Under the pieces are notes generated by a model that ran no database searches, had not been told where the DNA came from, and worked only from the letters and a program-made list of their open reading frames with translations. Positions 34,258 through 45,186 of a DNA stretch of 64,000 nucleotides are shown here, piece after piece. The translations under genes and the position numbers were made by a program. The DNA comes from Cladopsammia gracilis (lineage: Eukaryota; Cnidaria; Anthozoa; Scleractinia; Dendrophylliidae). Where the stretch lies: the NCBI GenBank assembly GCA_022457155.1, contig JAJGOT010000339.1, forward strand, positions 1-64,000. The letters are read 5' to 3'. The stretch's first letter is position 1, and each line of letters opens with the position of its first letter.

Positions 34258-34657
34258 CATTTATATAGAGGGTCGTGAAGGGGTAAAATGAGAACTGGGA
34301 TTAGCCTTATTTTGGACTGGGAAAATGGGATTTACTCACCGGGACTGGAATTTAGCCACTGGGAATGGGATGAACAATTATAAAATGGGAATGGGATTTC
34401 TTTTCTTCAGCGGTCTTTGCTCCAATATTTTGAAATAGAAGAATAAAATTTCGTAGCAATAGACCTTGCACTCCTCAGTAGAGACAGTAGAGACCGTGAA
34501 ATCAGTATTTTTCGCCTTCGCGCCCGCGGTCTAGCTACCAGGCTTACACGGTTGCATAGTTCGAGGGTCGTGAAGGGGTAAAATGGGAACTGGGATTTGG
34601 GCCAAATTTAGGCTGGGAACTGGAATTTGGTACCCCCCTTCACGATCCTCTATATAG
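34258..34657. mobile_element. TIR MITE (TATATAGAGGGTCGTGAAGGGG ends)
   Basis: TATATAGAGGGTCGTGAAGG at 34262 is mirrored by CCTTCACGATCCTCTATATA ending about 34657. Internally GGGTCGTGAAGGGGTAAAATG recurs (34564), and AATGGGAACTGGGATTTG-type units are repeated. Confidence 0.7.
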
Positions 34658-36640
34658 CTTGTGGGAGATAACAACGACATGGAAAGATGGGAATCAAGAC
34701 AACGCATGCCAAGACTATGGTGTTGTTTCAAAGGAAACAATACTGACCAAAACAAAAGCAGCATTATTTGCCGATCATTCCTATAAAAGGGTATCTCTGC
34801 GAAGTCAGTCAGCTGTGAAGGCTGTGCTCGTGTTCAGCACTCTTGGACGACGGAAACAGTGGTGGTGTACTGAGAGAAGATCCGGCAGCAATGGTCTGAG
34901 TGACTAGTAGGTGATCCTCTCCGATCCGTCCATCCGAATTGACTTCACTTGGATCCTTTGTCGTCTAAAGACCAAAGCATGTTTCATAGCGGCCCTCTGC
35001 GTCAAAGTGATCAACAGCCCCTCCCAAACTGGAGTGCGTTTAATGCCAGAATGTCCTCTGAGTCTCCACCAGTCACATCTATTGGATAGCGGCCAATGAT
35101 AAACGCTTCAGCTATAGAATACAGTACCATATATACGTTAATGACGAATGCCCAGAACATGATGGTCAGCACATAACAGAAACACAGCGTCATTACCTTT
35201 GTCTAGGTCACTTACACTAAAGTCTAGGAAATATACTGTTATGCGTTTGGAACTGAGGCTTTCACGTTGCGCTAAATTAACTTGCTGACTTGCTTTGAAG
35301 AAAGTGGACTGTATGACATCGTGCTGGAGTCCGGATTCTACGGCAGTCACCCAGCTTCGGTACTCCTTCCAGGTTCGGATGAGAACCCTCAGGGCCAAGT
35401 GCGTAAACCGGCACAGCTGCAGGTGTTGCCGAGGACATGCCCGCGGGGTGTAATCCTTGTTTTCTTATATGACTGCCAGTATATATTTCTGACACGAGGT
35501 TACTAACAACTATGGCTGCATAAGTTGATCGAAAATTTGAGAAGGGAAACCACGCTATCGGCAGATTGGAACCGCCTTTCTTCCAGGTTTGAACAGACAT
35601 GGGTTTGGACAAACCGCATATCACAACAGGAAGACGCGGAGGGATACTTCGCATTTCCACAAATTCTGCTGCACTCAATAGTTGGTTTCTTACAAGTCAC
35701 GAAAGGACTGAAGTTAATGCTGCCACCAAACACACTATGCGACGTCGAGGAAAGGACTCAGAAAAATTAGGGATAAGATAGATGTCCAGAAAGTTATTAC
35801 GAGAGACTTTTCCAGCGTTCAGCTTTCGTAACAAAGTAAACCCCTTTCATCTGGTTTGGGAAAACAAGGAACCAGCTACATTCCTCAATATTGCGACTAG
35901 CTTAGTGATGCCTTCTGAGAAAGCAGACTAACTTACAGGCGCCAAACAGACGGGAACAGCCTGAGTGTAAGAATTTGCATCCAAAAGGCTTCCCAGCGAT
36001 GCCATTGATTTTTGGGATAAAATCACAATGGCTAATGTGATGACGATTGCGTCTTTGTCCAAGAAGGGCAGAATATGAAGGGCAGAAGAAAAGGTTGGGT
36101 CGTTTATTGGCCTACTTTAGTATAGGCAAGGCTCCCTTGAAGTGAGCTGAAAGCGGCCTTAATTTTCGATGGCATGGGATCGCAATCTCTGAAGTCAGCT
36201 CGATAAAATATTTTTGAAGAAGCTGTTTAGAGTAGTCACAGCGAAACTTAGCCAGGAGAATTATTCAAAGCAGCCAACATTCCCACAAAGGAGGAGAAAG
36301 AGAACGGCGAGGAGTGATCAGTTCGCTTTAAATCCATATCAACTCTGACAAGACTCCAATTCCGAAGCACTTGGTCGAATAAATTAGTCGAATGCTGTGG
36401 ACAGGACGTCAATAATGCATTTTCTTTTCTATACATGATGTGCGATGGTAAAGTAGTCCATGATCCGACCTGGAAAAAGGGTTATTGATCGCTGGAAGCT
36501 TTTGCGACCAAACCAATGCAGGCGAAGAAGTGTAACCTATAAGACGTCCTTAACAGTTTTGTCAGAGCTTCAAAATGACGGACCACGAATAGGCAGATAC
36601 AATAACCCTTCTATATGTTACGCACGCTTCAGAAACTTTT
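34658..36640. other. Unrecognised stretch with several short frames
   Basis: Overlapping frames on both strands (for example 35138-35398 -, 35277-35678 -, 35525-35770 +) have no motif I recognise. No repeats with clear ends. Confidence 0.35.
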
Positions 36641-36964
36641 TTTTTTAACTTTCTTTTTTTTATTGGCATAATAATCATTACTAGATTACAGTTTAGGATA
36701 TATATTAAAAATAACTAGTAAGTAAAGAAAGGAAACGCAAAAACAGTGCTTTGTGTGTTATAAACAAAAGACAAAAAAAGTAAAAGTTACAGCAAAAGTC
36801 ATTAGAAAAATAGGGTGTTTGCGGAAAACTGCAAGAAATCTGTTCAACAATACTTGTGAAGGTGCTACATGAGCAAAGTTGCCAAGGGTTTACAGGTTTA
36901 TGAGTATCTTTAAAACATTTCGGCAATAAGATTCCATTTCTTTGGTGGGGCGGCGGACGTGGAT

Positions 36965-38502
36965 TCAATTAATATCATAAACTAATTTAAGGTATTTCAT
37001 AAAGCCTTCTATCTTGGGGGTGAATTCTCCTTTTTTACAGATCCAAATGTAATATCTCACAAGAAGGCAGCAGAAATTTATCTGGTGTCGATTTTTTGAA
37101 GAATCAGGCCTCAGACCAAGTGCTACTAAGATATGCAATGAATTATGCTCTTGTGTAATATTATAAGTGGCCATCTTTGACGTCAATGAATTCCAAAAGG
37201 ATGAGACTTTAGAACAATACCAGAAAAGATGGAGAAGTGTTTCTACTTCATTTCCACAAAAAGTACACTTAGGACAGTTCTTTATTCCAATTTTTGTCAG
37301 AAAATTATTAGTTGCTAGTCTCCTATGCAAAAATTTGAATTGAAATTCTATTAGTTTCGTGCTTTTGGTATATTTAAAAGCTAGTTGATAGGCCTCGTGC
37401 GATTCGATTTGTTCGTCATTGCATTTGTCAGCTAAATCTTTAAGCCATTTGTCTTGAGATGGTGGAATGATGCATTTGCTGGATAAAAGTTTCTTATACA
37501 CCAGCCGACTTCCAGAAAGAGGTTGTAAAAGCTTTGAAGAGAAGCTTTGATCGATAGAGTCTTATTGTTAGAGTTGCTTTGGCAGGTTCTCCGAAGAGAC
37601 TTGCAGAAAGCAGTCCATAGTATTTTAAAGGGCAAACTTTGAGATTAAATTTATTCTGAAATTTGTTGAAACTTAAAAAGTTACCTGCGTCATCTTTCAG
37701 GTCTTTAATTTTTGTAACACCTTTGTCGAACCAGTCGGGATAGAAAACAGGAAAATTGTCAATCCTTATAAGAGAGTTATGCCATATACTTTGAGTAAGA
37801 AATTGCATTTCGGATGTAATTTGTTTATCAAAGTTTATCTCTGCCCAGATTGTAAGTACCTCTCTAATGAAGCAGTTCTTGGTCGCTATAGTCTTTGTGA
37901 AAATGTTTGAACAAAATAGTTCAAAAAACTGCGTGGCACTTGTAACACATTAAATAATGGAAAATGTTAATTTAAAAAGTGCCGAAAATGTAAAAGTTTT
38001 CAGACGTTTCGGGCTTAGCCCTTCTTCAGTGAAATGTCAATTTTAGAATTGACATTTTACTGAAGAAGGGCTAAGCCCGAAACGTCTGAAAACTTTTACA
38101 TTTTCGGCACTTTTTAAATTAACATTTTCCATTATTTATAGTCTTTGTGATGTCCTTTTGGCTGAGATTACTAGTAAGTGCAATTTTTCTCCCACCTTTC
38201 TATATTTCAAGATCGAAAAAAAACTTCCACTTTCCCTGGTTTTCAGAGTCTAGATACTTTTTGATCCACATGGCTTTCAAGGATTTGTTGAAAGATTGAA
38301 TATCTATCATTTTAAGACCTCCATTTGAGTAATCGTTAATCATTACATTGCGTTTAATTTTGTCTCCTTTTTTATTGCAGAGGAAAGAGTAAAAGATATT
38401 GTTGACTTCTTTGATAACTTTTTCATTAGTGCATAGAGGAGATAGTACATATACAAGCTGAGAGGCGGCTAGGCTCTTAATAACAGCGATTTTCCCAACC
38501 AA
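36965..38502 (-). pseudogene. LINE ORF2 C-terminal remnant
   Basis: This is the coding remnant of the LINE, broken by a frameshift and an insertion. The CxxC..H..C cluster near its end (CPKCTFCGN, HLFWYC) is the zf-RVT-type finger found after the reverse transcriptase of many LINEs. It comprises roughly the last 370 residues of a normally 1000-1300 residue protein. Confidence 0.8.
37901..38150. mobile_element. Palindromic insertion in the LINE, 14-bp target duplication
   Basis: TATAGTCTTTGTGA occurs at 37887-37900 and again at 38137-38150. Between them is a unique lead (37901-37950), then two about 93-bp arms (about 37951-38043 and 38046-38138) that are perfect or near-perfect reverse complements. 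Each arm holds the motif CTGAAGA, then GGGCTAAGCCC, then GAAACGTC (- strand at 38006-38029, + strand at 38060-38083). Confidence 0.85.
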
Positions 38503-38520
38503 AGTTGGCCTACGATATTT

Positions 38521-39380
38521 CCAGGCGCTAATTCAGAAACTTGTGGAAGGATCGTCATGCAGTCCCGTGACACAGAATTCGCAGTGTTTTCCGTGTACTT
38601 CTTTACATCTCTGCCATGCAACGAGCTGTCGTTAAAGACCACTGAATACATACAATACTGACAAGTTTCTGTTCTCTACAAGCTATAGTCTGTTACAACA
38701 TATTAGGACGGCATTGATGACGAAAAATCCCGCACCGACGGGTCTTTTAAAGCTGAAAATCCGGCTGTAAATTCAACCGTTCAGCATGCAAGAAAGACGA
38801 CTATGTGTCGCGCAGCAATGCAAGGCAAACTGCATACCCTGCACATAAGCTTGATGGTGTATAAACAACGAAACCCGGCTGTCAGAACACTCTCTGCTTA
38901 GAGGAGACCAGTGATGCCTAAATATCGATAAGAAAATTTCATAAAAGTGGTGCTTGTTTTGGAGGAATAAAACTTTGACGTTTAGTTGGGATTTTGGCAC
39001 TTATGATTACACACAAGTATTGTTTAAGAAGTACTTCATATTTGGCTGTCATTTGTCATTTTCATATTACAGTGAACTCTCTCTAAGCGGACACCTCTCT
39101 ATGGCGGACACCTCTCTATAGCGGACAGAAAATTTAGTCCCTGCCGAATTTCACTTGTTTCTCTGTAACTGAACTCTCCCTAAGGCGGACAGCGGACATT
39201 TTTCTTCAACATGGTAGTTCAAAAAACCTCTCAAAGCGGACACCGGATGTTTATGAAATTTTACAACAAGTCCAAAATTCCGAAAAATTAGCGCAATCTG
39301 ATAACAGTGGTTTTAATAAAATATACCAGACCTTACAACATGCCTTAATACAATCTTAAAGTCCCTTTTCCCGTCAGTTA
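38521..39380. other. Gene-free stretch with short GCGGACACCTCTC repeats
   Basis: 39073-39250 contains four or five degenerate CTCTCTATGGCGGACACC units. No gene seen. Confidence 0.45.
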
Positions 39381-39383
39381 GGC

Positions 39384-39670
39384 TTGGTTCCCACTAGCGA
39401 CATAAAGATCATAAACATAGTCATAATCATAACGTTGCTATGATCTAGTGGGAACACATACGAACAAACCGTCGACTTTAAATTTGACGCTCATCAAAGT
39501 TGGACGCCATCTTGGAATAACATGAACTGCAAATTACTGGAACTAGGACGTTCATTGGCCAAAATACAATGAATGAACATACGTCATTATGATCACCACT
39601 ATGAGCGCTAGATTTTACGTTCCCACTACGACATAAGCATAATCACAGACATAATCATAATCATAAGAAA
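39384..39670. mobile_element. MITE (GGTTCCCACTAGCGAC family), copy 1
   Basis: It starts GCTTGGTTCCCACTAGCGACATAA and carries CATAATCATAA repeats. The right end is TTCCCACTACGACATAAGCATAA. It has the same end sequence as 57344-57637. Confidence 0.55.
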
Positions 39671-39980
39671 ATGCCCGTCTAAGAATGATTATTGTTATAT
39701 GGCTGGAGTTTTTCGCAATATAACGCGCGCGTTGATTGGTTGATTCATCGTCACATGACATCTAACAAACAAACTGTTTCCCGCCAATTGTCCTAAGCGG
39801 GCAACATTTGCGAAAGCGGGCAACAATTTTGACATCAGAGGGTAACATTGCACTGTTGCCCGCTAGCGCACGTGATCAGACCGTGACAAAAGGTGGCATG
39901 ATTATGATGGATCGAGTGCTCGACGCGTTTTTCAAACTGTCTTGTGTTTTTTTTGTGTGTGTTGCTATATAACAAATCAC

Positions 39981-40117
39981 TTAATGACTGATCCCTCGGG
40001 AAACAGTGAATTTTGTTTCCCTCGATTCTCGATGTTTCCCTCGACTTCGTCTCGGGAAACATCGAGATTCTCGGGAAACAAAATTCACCGTTTCCCTCGG
40101 GACCAGTCATTAAGTGT
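39981..40117. repeat. Palindrome (CCCTCGGGAAAC)
   Basis: AAATCACTTAATGACTGATCCC to TTTTGTTTCCC is mirrored by GGGAAACAAAA to GACCAGTCATTAAGTG. The centre has TCGATGTTTCCCTCGACTTCG. Confidence 0.75.
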
Positions 40118-40212
40118 TTAATGTTTACTGATGTGTCCAAGTTTGGACGAAATTTTTCTATACCTTACATTTATTTGAAACTCCACGGCAGAATTAAAAT
40201 TTGCATAATTAT

Positions 40213-40420
40213 CAAAGCGGGACTAAAAGGTACCGGGTAGAAAATGCACGATATCGAGGTGATGTCCCGCTGGCCTAGCAATAAAAAATGTCATTCCGTA
40301 TTCCTCAGATATTGTGCTATCATTTTGTGCTATTCAGACAAATATAGCAAGGGGGGGGGGGGGGGGGGGGGTGCAACGAATCGACATTTTTCGGAGCTGG
40401 CTCCTAGACTATTTCTGATA
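40213..40420. repeat. Dispersed repeat, partner of 29328-29510, with G21 tract
   Basis: This is the reverse complement of the 29.3-29.5 kb repeat. It contains a 21-base G run at 40351-40371 where the other copy has CCCC. Confidence 0.75.
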
Positions 40421-41366
40421 AGAGTGATTTTAAAGCTATGACGATTTGTATTCCACATACCCACCTGCCAACCTCTAGTCTCCCACGCAGCCGTTATTTG
40501 TCTCTTAACGCAACGCTCCGATCCCCACTAACAGTGCACACTGTAAAACCAAAGCAATTGCGAAATTAGTTTTTAACCGTTCTAAACCACTGGCTATTGC
40601 ATTGCGACTATAGTTCCAAATTTTAGAATGCGCAAAATTTTTTCAAGATACTAGAAACGTGAAAAGCAGGCAAACTTAAAGTGTCCTGTAAAAATGTACC
40701 CTAAAAATTCTAATACTTTAGCGTGCCAATGTAAACTACGCGTCACTTGTTGTAAATCACTTTAAAGGCGAGAAAAAAGCTGACCGACAAAATTAGCGAT
40801 ATCGAAATAGACTAAGGGTTTCTTTAAGAATTGCGTGTTTAAAAACATTTTCGGTTCCTATGAAATTCTCGACGAATCAGTTGAAATAGTGACTCAATGG
40901 ATTTTCTTTTTAAATGAAATATATAATCCTTTATTTTATTGTTCAGCTATTATGTTTTCGCCTTTTTACAACCTCTTTTTAGAAAAGCACTTTTTATGGT
41001 TCCAAAACCTTCCTTTTAAATTTCGAGAACAGTCGAATAAGAAATTCGACATTTTTTTTATCAGCGAAGAATACAAACAGCTTCTTCAAGTTTTCTTTTA
41101 GGCAGTGGAGTTCGCGCGGTCAACGAGCCTCGAGTGGCGAGTAACGAGGTTTTACTTTTTCTCGGGCTTGTACCCTCGTCCCGCGTGGCCGCTCGTAGAT
41201 CGCGCGCTTGCTCGTGAAGTTAAAGATAAATACGAGACTGCATGACACCACGTGACACTCACCCACATGACAATCCACGAAGTCAGCAGCAATGTAGTTT
41301 TGTGGTAGATAACACATTAGAGCTAAAATCATGCCACAAATGTGTAAAATGAGTAACAGCAATATA
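40421..41366. other. Gene-free stretch
   Basis: An 88-codon frame at 40835-41101 (+) is rich in Phe and Tyr and AT-rich, and I do not recognise it. No repeat ends seen. Confidence 0.35.
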
Positions 41367-41627
41367 CCGTATTTTCTCAATCAAACGCCCCCGGCGTTTA
41401 TTTCAAACTTGGCCTAGTGGTCCCGGCGTTTCTTTGAATCAGTAGTTTTTTCTTGCCCACCATTTTTTTAAAAAGGGTTATTATTCGTTTTTCTTGGCAG
41501 CTGTGCACCTTGCCCTTTAATCTTAAGTTTATTATACCACAAATAAACGTTTGAGCGGCTTACTTACAACTTCCACTATTATACCCGGCGTTTATTCGGG
41601 GCCCGGCGTTTAATCGAGAAAATACGG
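41367..41627. mobile_element. TA-flanked MITE (CCGTATTTTCTC ends)
   Basis: TA plus CCGTATTTTCTCAATCAAACGCC on the left and GGCGTTTAATCGAGAAAATACGG plus TA on the right, a Tc1/mariner-type arrangement. GGCGTTTATT motifs recur inside. Confidence 0.75.
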
Positions 41628-41748
41628 TAAACCCAGCCATTTCAAGGCGGACATTTGCAGTTTTAATTATTTCACGTCAGAAACGCTAATATGATATATT
41701 AGCGTTTTGAGTTATTGAGATCCAATATCTATGTAAGTAAAAGTAAAG

Positions 41749-42018
41749 TCGCGCACCCGAGCCAGAAGGCTCATAACGGCCGGAGTTTAAACCCGGTTTC
41801 TTTTGCATGAAGCGACTAGGAATATTGCTACTCCCCCCTGGATGGGATGCTAGTCCATCGCAGGGTTACCCCCAGCATTTTGTCGCCGGTACCCATTTAT
41901 ACACCTGGGTGGAGAGAGACAGTGTGGAGTAACAACACGACGGCAGAGACCAGGCTTCGAACCACCGACTTTCAGGTTGAAAGTCCGACGCGCTAACCAC
42001 TAGACCACCGTGCCGTAA
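41749..42018 (-). mobile_element. tRNA-derived SINE, copy 1
   Basis: Read on the minus strand, the head (42018 downwards) is tRNA-like: GGTGGTCTAGTGGTTAGCGC (A box) and GGTTCGAAGCCTGG (B box). The body continues with CACCCAGGTGTATAAATGGG and GGGGGTAACCCTGCGATGGA. A second, more diverged copy lies at 51640-51900. It is a SINE and not a functional tRNA, because the acceptor stem does not close. Confidence 0.75.
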
Positions 42019-42144
42019 TATCTATGGGCGCTTACCATTTATCAGAACTGGCCGGCCAGACCAGCCAGAATGTATCCTTTTGAAGACTTGTTCCTACAAG
42101 TCCATCAAAAGGGTGCATACTATTTCTAAATTTACCAGTCTGGC

Positions 42145-42328
42145 TGTGACGATATGTGTTGAGTTACTGTAATTCGAGAGGTTGTTTTATAGATTATGTA
42201 TGTAGACACGTGACGAGTTCACGGGTGATTTGTATGGCAATGCGACCGAGTTTTCGGACGATACAATAAATCAAGGATAACAATCAAAAGCTTGGCTTTA
42301 TTGGATGCGCCATTCGACAAACTTAACA
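42145..42328 (+). repeat. 5' LTR, 184 bp
   Basis: It begins TGTGACGATATGTG and ends CGACAAACTTAACA. It differs from the 3' LTR mainly by a 40-bp block (about 42193-42232) absent from the right copy. AATAAATCAAGGAT may be the polyadenylation region. Confidence 0.9.
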
Positions 42329-42346
42329 TGGTGTCAGAAGTGGGAT
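42329..42346 (+). promoter_or_regulatory. Primer binding site matching tRNA-Leu 3' end
   Basis: TGGTGTCAGAAGTGGGAT immediately follows the LTR and is complementary to the CCA-ended 3' terminus of a eukaryotic tRNA-Leu (remembered ending ATCCCACTTCTGACA). Confidence 0.8.
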
Positions 42347-42362
42347 CTACACAGTAAGCAAA

Positions 42363-42521
42363 ATGACTAGTACGGACCCTGGAGCAAGTGGCAGCGCGGA
42401 ACAACCGCCGGTTCCAGAAATAGTGATTCAAGCGCCCGGAGAATACAACAACATGGCTGCAGCAAATTGGCATTATGCCAATTCTGCCATCCGGTTTAAA
42501 ACCGCCTCAGCCTGTCAAGAC
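42363..42521 (+). pseudogene. Gag N-terminal segment
   Basis: ATG at 42363 opens a Pro-rich N-terminus (MTSTDPGASGSAEQPPVPE). The frame is broken at about 42521 by the 4.2 kb insertion. The remaining Gag resumes at about 46725. Confidence 0.6.
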
Positions 42522-42527
42522 GGTCAG

Positions 42528-42795
42528 GTGGAAAGTGGGAGTGTGGAAAAGGAGGAGTGCGGAGTGCGGAGTGCGGAGTGCGGAGTGCGGAGTGTGGAAA
42601 ATGAGGAGTGTGGAAAATGAGGAGTGTGGAAAGTGCGGAGTGTGGAAAATGAGGAGTGTGGAAAATGAGGAGTGTGGAAAGTGCGGAGTGTGGAAAATGA
42701 GGAGTGTGGAAAATGAGGAGTGTGGAAAATGCGTAGTGTGGAAAATGAGGAGTGTGGAAAATGAGGAGTGTGGAAAACGAGGAGGGTGGAAAACG
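42528..42795. repeat. GTGTGGAAAATGAGGA minisatellite (left arm)
   Basis: Units of AGTGTGGAAAATGAGG and AGTGCGG are repeated about 15 times. The mirror image (CACACTCCGCATTTTCC) occupies 46590-46712 at the other end. Confidence 0.85.
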
Positions 42796-42989
42796 CAAAA
42801 ATGAAACACTTGCCGATAGGAAGCGATGTATTCTTTGAAAGTTGATTTAACGCGATTTAATTTAATTAAACTATATTAACGATATTAACAATCAGTCCTT
42901 GTGTGTTTTCATTCGTACATTAACGAATAGGTAAATAACAGAAGTATTGTGAATTAACGGTTTTAACAATCAGTTCTTGTTCCTATGAA

Positions 42990-44558
42990 GAGGGTGGCAA
43001 AGGGGGGAAGGGGGGGGGGGGGGGGGGTACCGATCACGCATCACGCCGAATTTTTAAGTGAAATCACGCATCACGGGGAAAATTTTTAAGCAATCACGCG
43101 TCACGTAAATAAGGAGTAATCCGGCATTAAAATGGTAACAAAACAATCTAGAGTCGGCGTAGGCCTACCTATTGAATGCATTGATATTGTATTCAATTTT
43201 TTTGGAAGGATTGCATGTTAATTCATGAATCTTAAAATGAAATAAAAGGATGTTGACTGGCCTAGCACAAATCCTACTAGCGCGTGGTGTGGTTGTTATG
43301 TCCTTTGTTCACTAGGTTTTTTGGCTGGTTTGACTTTGACTTTGACCTTGACTAGTATATCTTATAAAAGATCTTCCCTCTTGTATGAAATAAGAGGAGG
43401 CTCTTTATAGATTTGTGTTAGTAAAGGTTGCGATTCTGTTTAAATGCCATTCACCTTTACCCAGTCCATGAGGATCTGTTTTAAGTTAGGTACACATGGG
43501 TTGTATTGGGTAATATTTCTTTGCGAGCTTTTGTTTTGTTTTTGAGAGCTGACTTTCTGTCAGAAAATGTTACTTCTGAGAGCACCTTCTCAATGAGATT
43601 GTTAGGGTAGCCTCTTAGCCGTAGGTTTCATTTGAATTTATTGATGTTTTCCTCGAAAGTTCCTTTGAAAAGTTCGTTCAATTCTGAGGAGTCCAAGGGC
43701 CTTCCTTTGAAGAAACCTTTCTTGACTCCCGGTGGGTGACAAGATTTAAAGTGCGTGTAATTCTTCTTAGCATTATCGGCTTTATTTCGCTTTGCTTGTC
43801 TTTTGCGGTCAATGTGTTTCTTATTCAGATATTTTCGTGTGTCTGAGACCTTCCGTTTATCAAGACTCAGGGAGCACACGAGGATGAAATTCAACATGTT
43901 TATTATTGGCATTCTCAAGTTCTGACATGTTTTTCACCACTGAGCGCGAATTGTTTCTGTATGAGCTGGACTCTCTCTTGTACATTTACGAATGACTTAG
44001 TGCCTTGTTCTTAGGCTGATTGACATATTAGTTTAGTGGAATTTGATTAGCGCTCCTAGTAATTTCTGTTCTGCCTGACATGTTGCCAGCTTTCTTATGG
44101 TTCTGTTTTCCTTCTTGAATTCTTCGTCGGGTCTGATAAGTGCGCTTTGGCGTTGTAGCGTAACGTCTTAGGACAAGTCTCTTCTACCCTGTGAGCTTCG
44201 AGTTTTCTGATTGCGTTTTCTGATTTCTCGATTCTGTCCTCGCCGTGCCAGGAACAGATTCTCTGGACCCACCACGAAGATCAAGGGTCAAGAAAAGACC
44301 GGACAGACCTTCAATTAGACGATTTACGTTGAGTCCTTTGAATGTAAGCTTTCTAGTTTTTCAAAGAATTTCGAAAGCATTCACGTATCACGGAAAAATA
44401 AAAGGTAAATCACGCGTCACGCGCTTCTAAAATAGCAAATCACGCATCACGCTGCCCTATCTGATCACGCATCACGCTGTTAATTTGGGCACAATCACGC
44501 ATCACGCGGGTTAATTTTGGGGCAATCACGCGTCACGTAAAACCCCTTTGCCACCCTC
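42990..44558. mobile_element. Nested TIR element with ATCACGCRTCACG arrays, 1.57 kb
   Basis: The ends GAGGGTGGCAAAGG and CCTTTGCCACCCTC are inverted, and TATGAA flanks both sides (42984-42989 and 44559-44564). The motif ATCACGCATCACG or ATCACGCGTCACG occurs three times near the left end (43030-43100) and about six times near the right (44380-44540), all in the same orientation. It also has a G18 tract (43010-43027). It carries a degenerate Penelope-like reverse transcriptase piece. Confidence 0.75.
43440..43918 (-). pseudogene. Penelope-like reverse transcriptase fragment
   Basis: The frame 43628-43918 has SCHPPGVKKGFFKG and a TFEENINKFK segment, and a shifted frame continues RGYPNNLIEKVLSEVTF to about 43440. 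This resembles the region just upstream of the GIY-YIG end in Penelope-like retroelement proteins (from memory of the family). A frameshift near 43628 and stops make it non-functional. Confidence 0.55.
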
Positions 44559-44599
44559 TATGAAGAAAGCAATGCATCATTGCATTTTCATTGCTAGAT

Positions 44600-44917
44600 A
44601 TGGCTACATATGGCACCTTCGTCATTCCCTCAAAATCAAAGTCCACGAAACCGCACATTGTTGTCGAACACGCTAATGGGAAAGTAGAGTGTCAGGACTG
44701 CCAAGGATACTCTGCGTCCTATTTATGCGCTCATGCTGTCGCGGTGACATTAAAAAGAGGAACCCTTGAGGTGTACCTCAAATGGCTGATGGCCAACCAG
44801 CGTAAGACTGGTGGGCTTAACTACAGCAAAGCCATCACCTTTGGAATGCCGGCTGGGAGAGGTAGGAAAGGAGGGAGACCGCCAAGAAGCAGACGCGGCA
44901 AGCAAAGTACCAAATGA
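44600..44917 (+). CDS. SWIM-type zinc finger ORF, transposase C-terminus remnant
   Basis: ATG at 44600 opens a frame of 105 codons to TGA at 44915. A finger-like CQDC..SYLCAH pattern (C-x2-C-x7-C-x-H) lies around residues 34-46, followed by a LKRGTLEVYLKWL helix and a basic tail GRGRKGGRPPRSRRGK. SWIM fingers with such basic tails occur at the C-terminus of Mutator-like transposases. The catalytic DDE part is missing, apparently replaced by the insertion at 42990-44558. It is probably a remnant and not a functioning gene. Confidence 0.55.
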   Translation: MATYGTFVIPSKSKSTKPHIVVEHANGKVECQDCQGYSASYLCAHAVAVTLKRGTLEVYLKWLMANQRKTGGLNYSKAITFGMPAGRGRKGGRPPRSRRGKQSTK

Positions 44918-45039
44918 ATGGGGTTAGTTTCTAGAGAAACTGTGGTGCTGCGTCGGTGGGGGTGAAACACAAGAATTTGGTTTTATCGACTGAGTCGATA
45001 AGTAAATTAGCCACCGTAAAAAGATTCGAGAAAGCTGAC

Positions 45040-45064
45040 GTTTCGAGCGCTAGCCCTTCGTCGG
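45040..45064 (-). repeat. Hammerhead-like core motif in a repeat
   Basis: On the minus strand the order is CCGACGA (45058-45064), a short imperfect GGGC/GCTC hairpin, then GAAACGTC. It sits in repeat sequence ending in GGGTAGTGTGTGGTTTTATA. Confidence 0.45.
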
Positions 45065-45186
45065 AGCGAATCAAGGGATTGTGGGTAGTGTGTGGTTTTA
45101 TATAGTAGGTGGAGCTCCGCTATTGGTGGAAATTTGGTGACGTGAAAAACAAATGTAAATTAGTTGAATGAAAAGCGTTCGTTAAT

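Larger units (their letters stand above)
36640..38520 (-). mobile_element. 5'-truncated LINE (L1/Tx1-like) with hairpin insertion
   Basis: The minus-strand frames line up as the C-terminal part of a LINE ORF2. 38200-38502 has the post-RT segment (VGKIAVIKSLAASQLVY, NGGLKMIDIQSFNKSLKAMWIKKYL). 37494-37900 follows (FPVFYPDWFDKGV), and 36965-37501 has the zinc-binding end (LHRRLATNNFLTKIGI, CPKCTFCGNEVETLLHLFWYCS). One frameshift lies near 37500, and a 250-bp insertion (37901-38150) splits the frame. The stop is at 36965-36967, followed by 3' UTR to about 36640. The N-terminal endonuclease and RT core are absent. The element is dead. Confidence 0.85.

Noticed and set aside
34658..36640. Cluster of short ORFs, considered as exons of an unknown gene
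   Set aside because: Frames overlap on both strands, candidate splice sites do not give a consistent phase chain, and no family motif is recognisable.
41960..42018. Possible tRNA gene on the minus strand
   Set aside because: A and B boxes are present, but the acceptor stem does not close and the sequence is joined to a repeated SINE body also seen at 51640-51900.
42496..42809. About 100-codon ORFs in the GTGTGGAAAATGAGGA array
   Set aside because: They are repeat-derived frames on both strands with no unique sequence.
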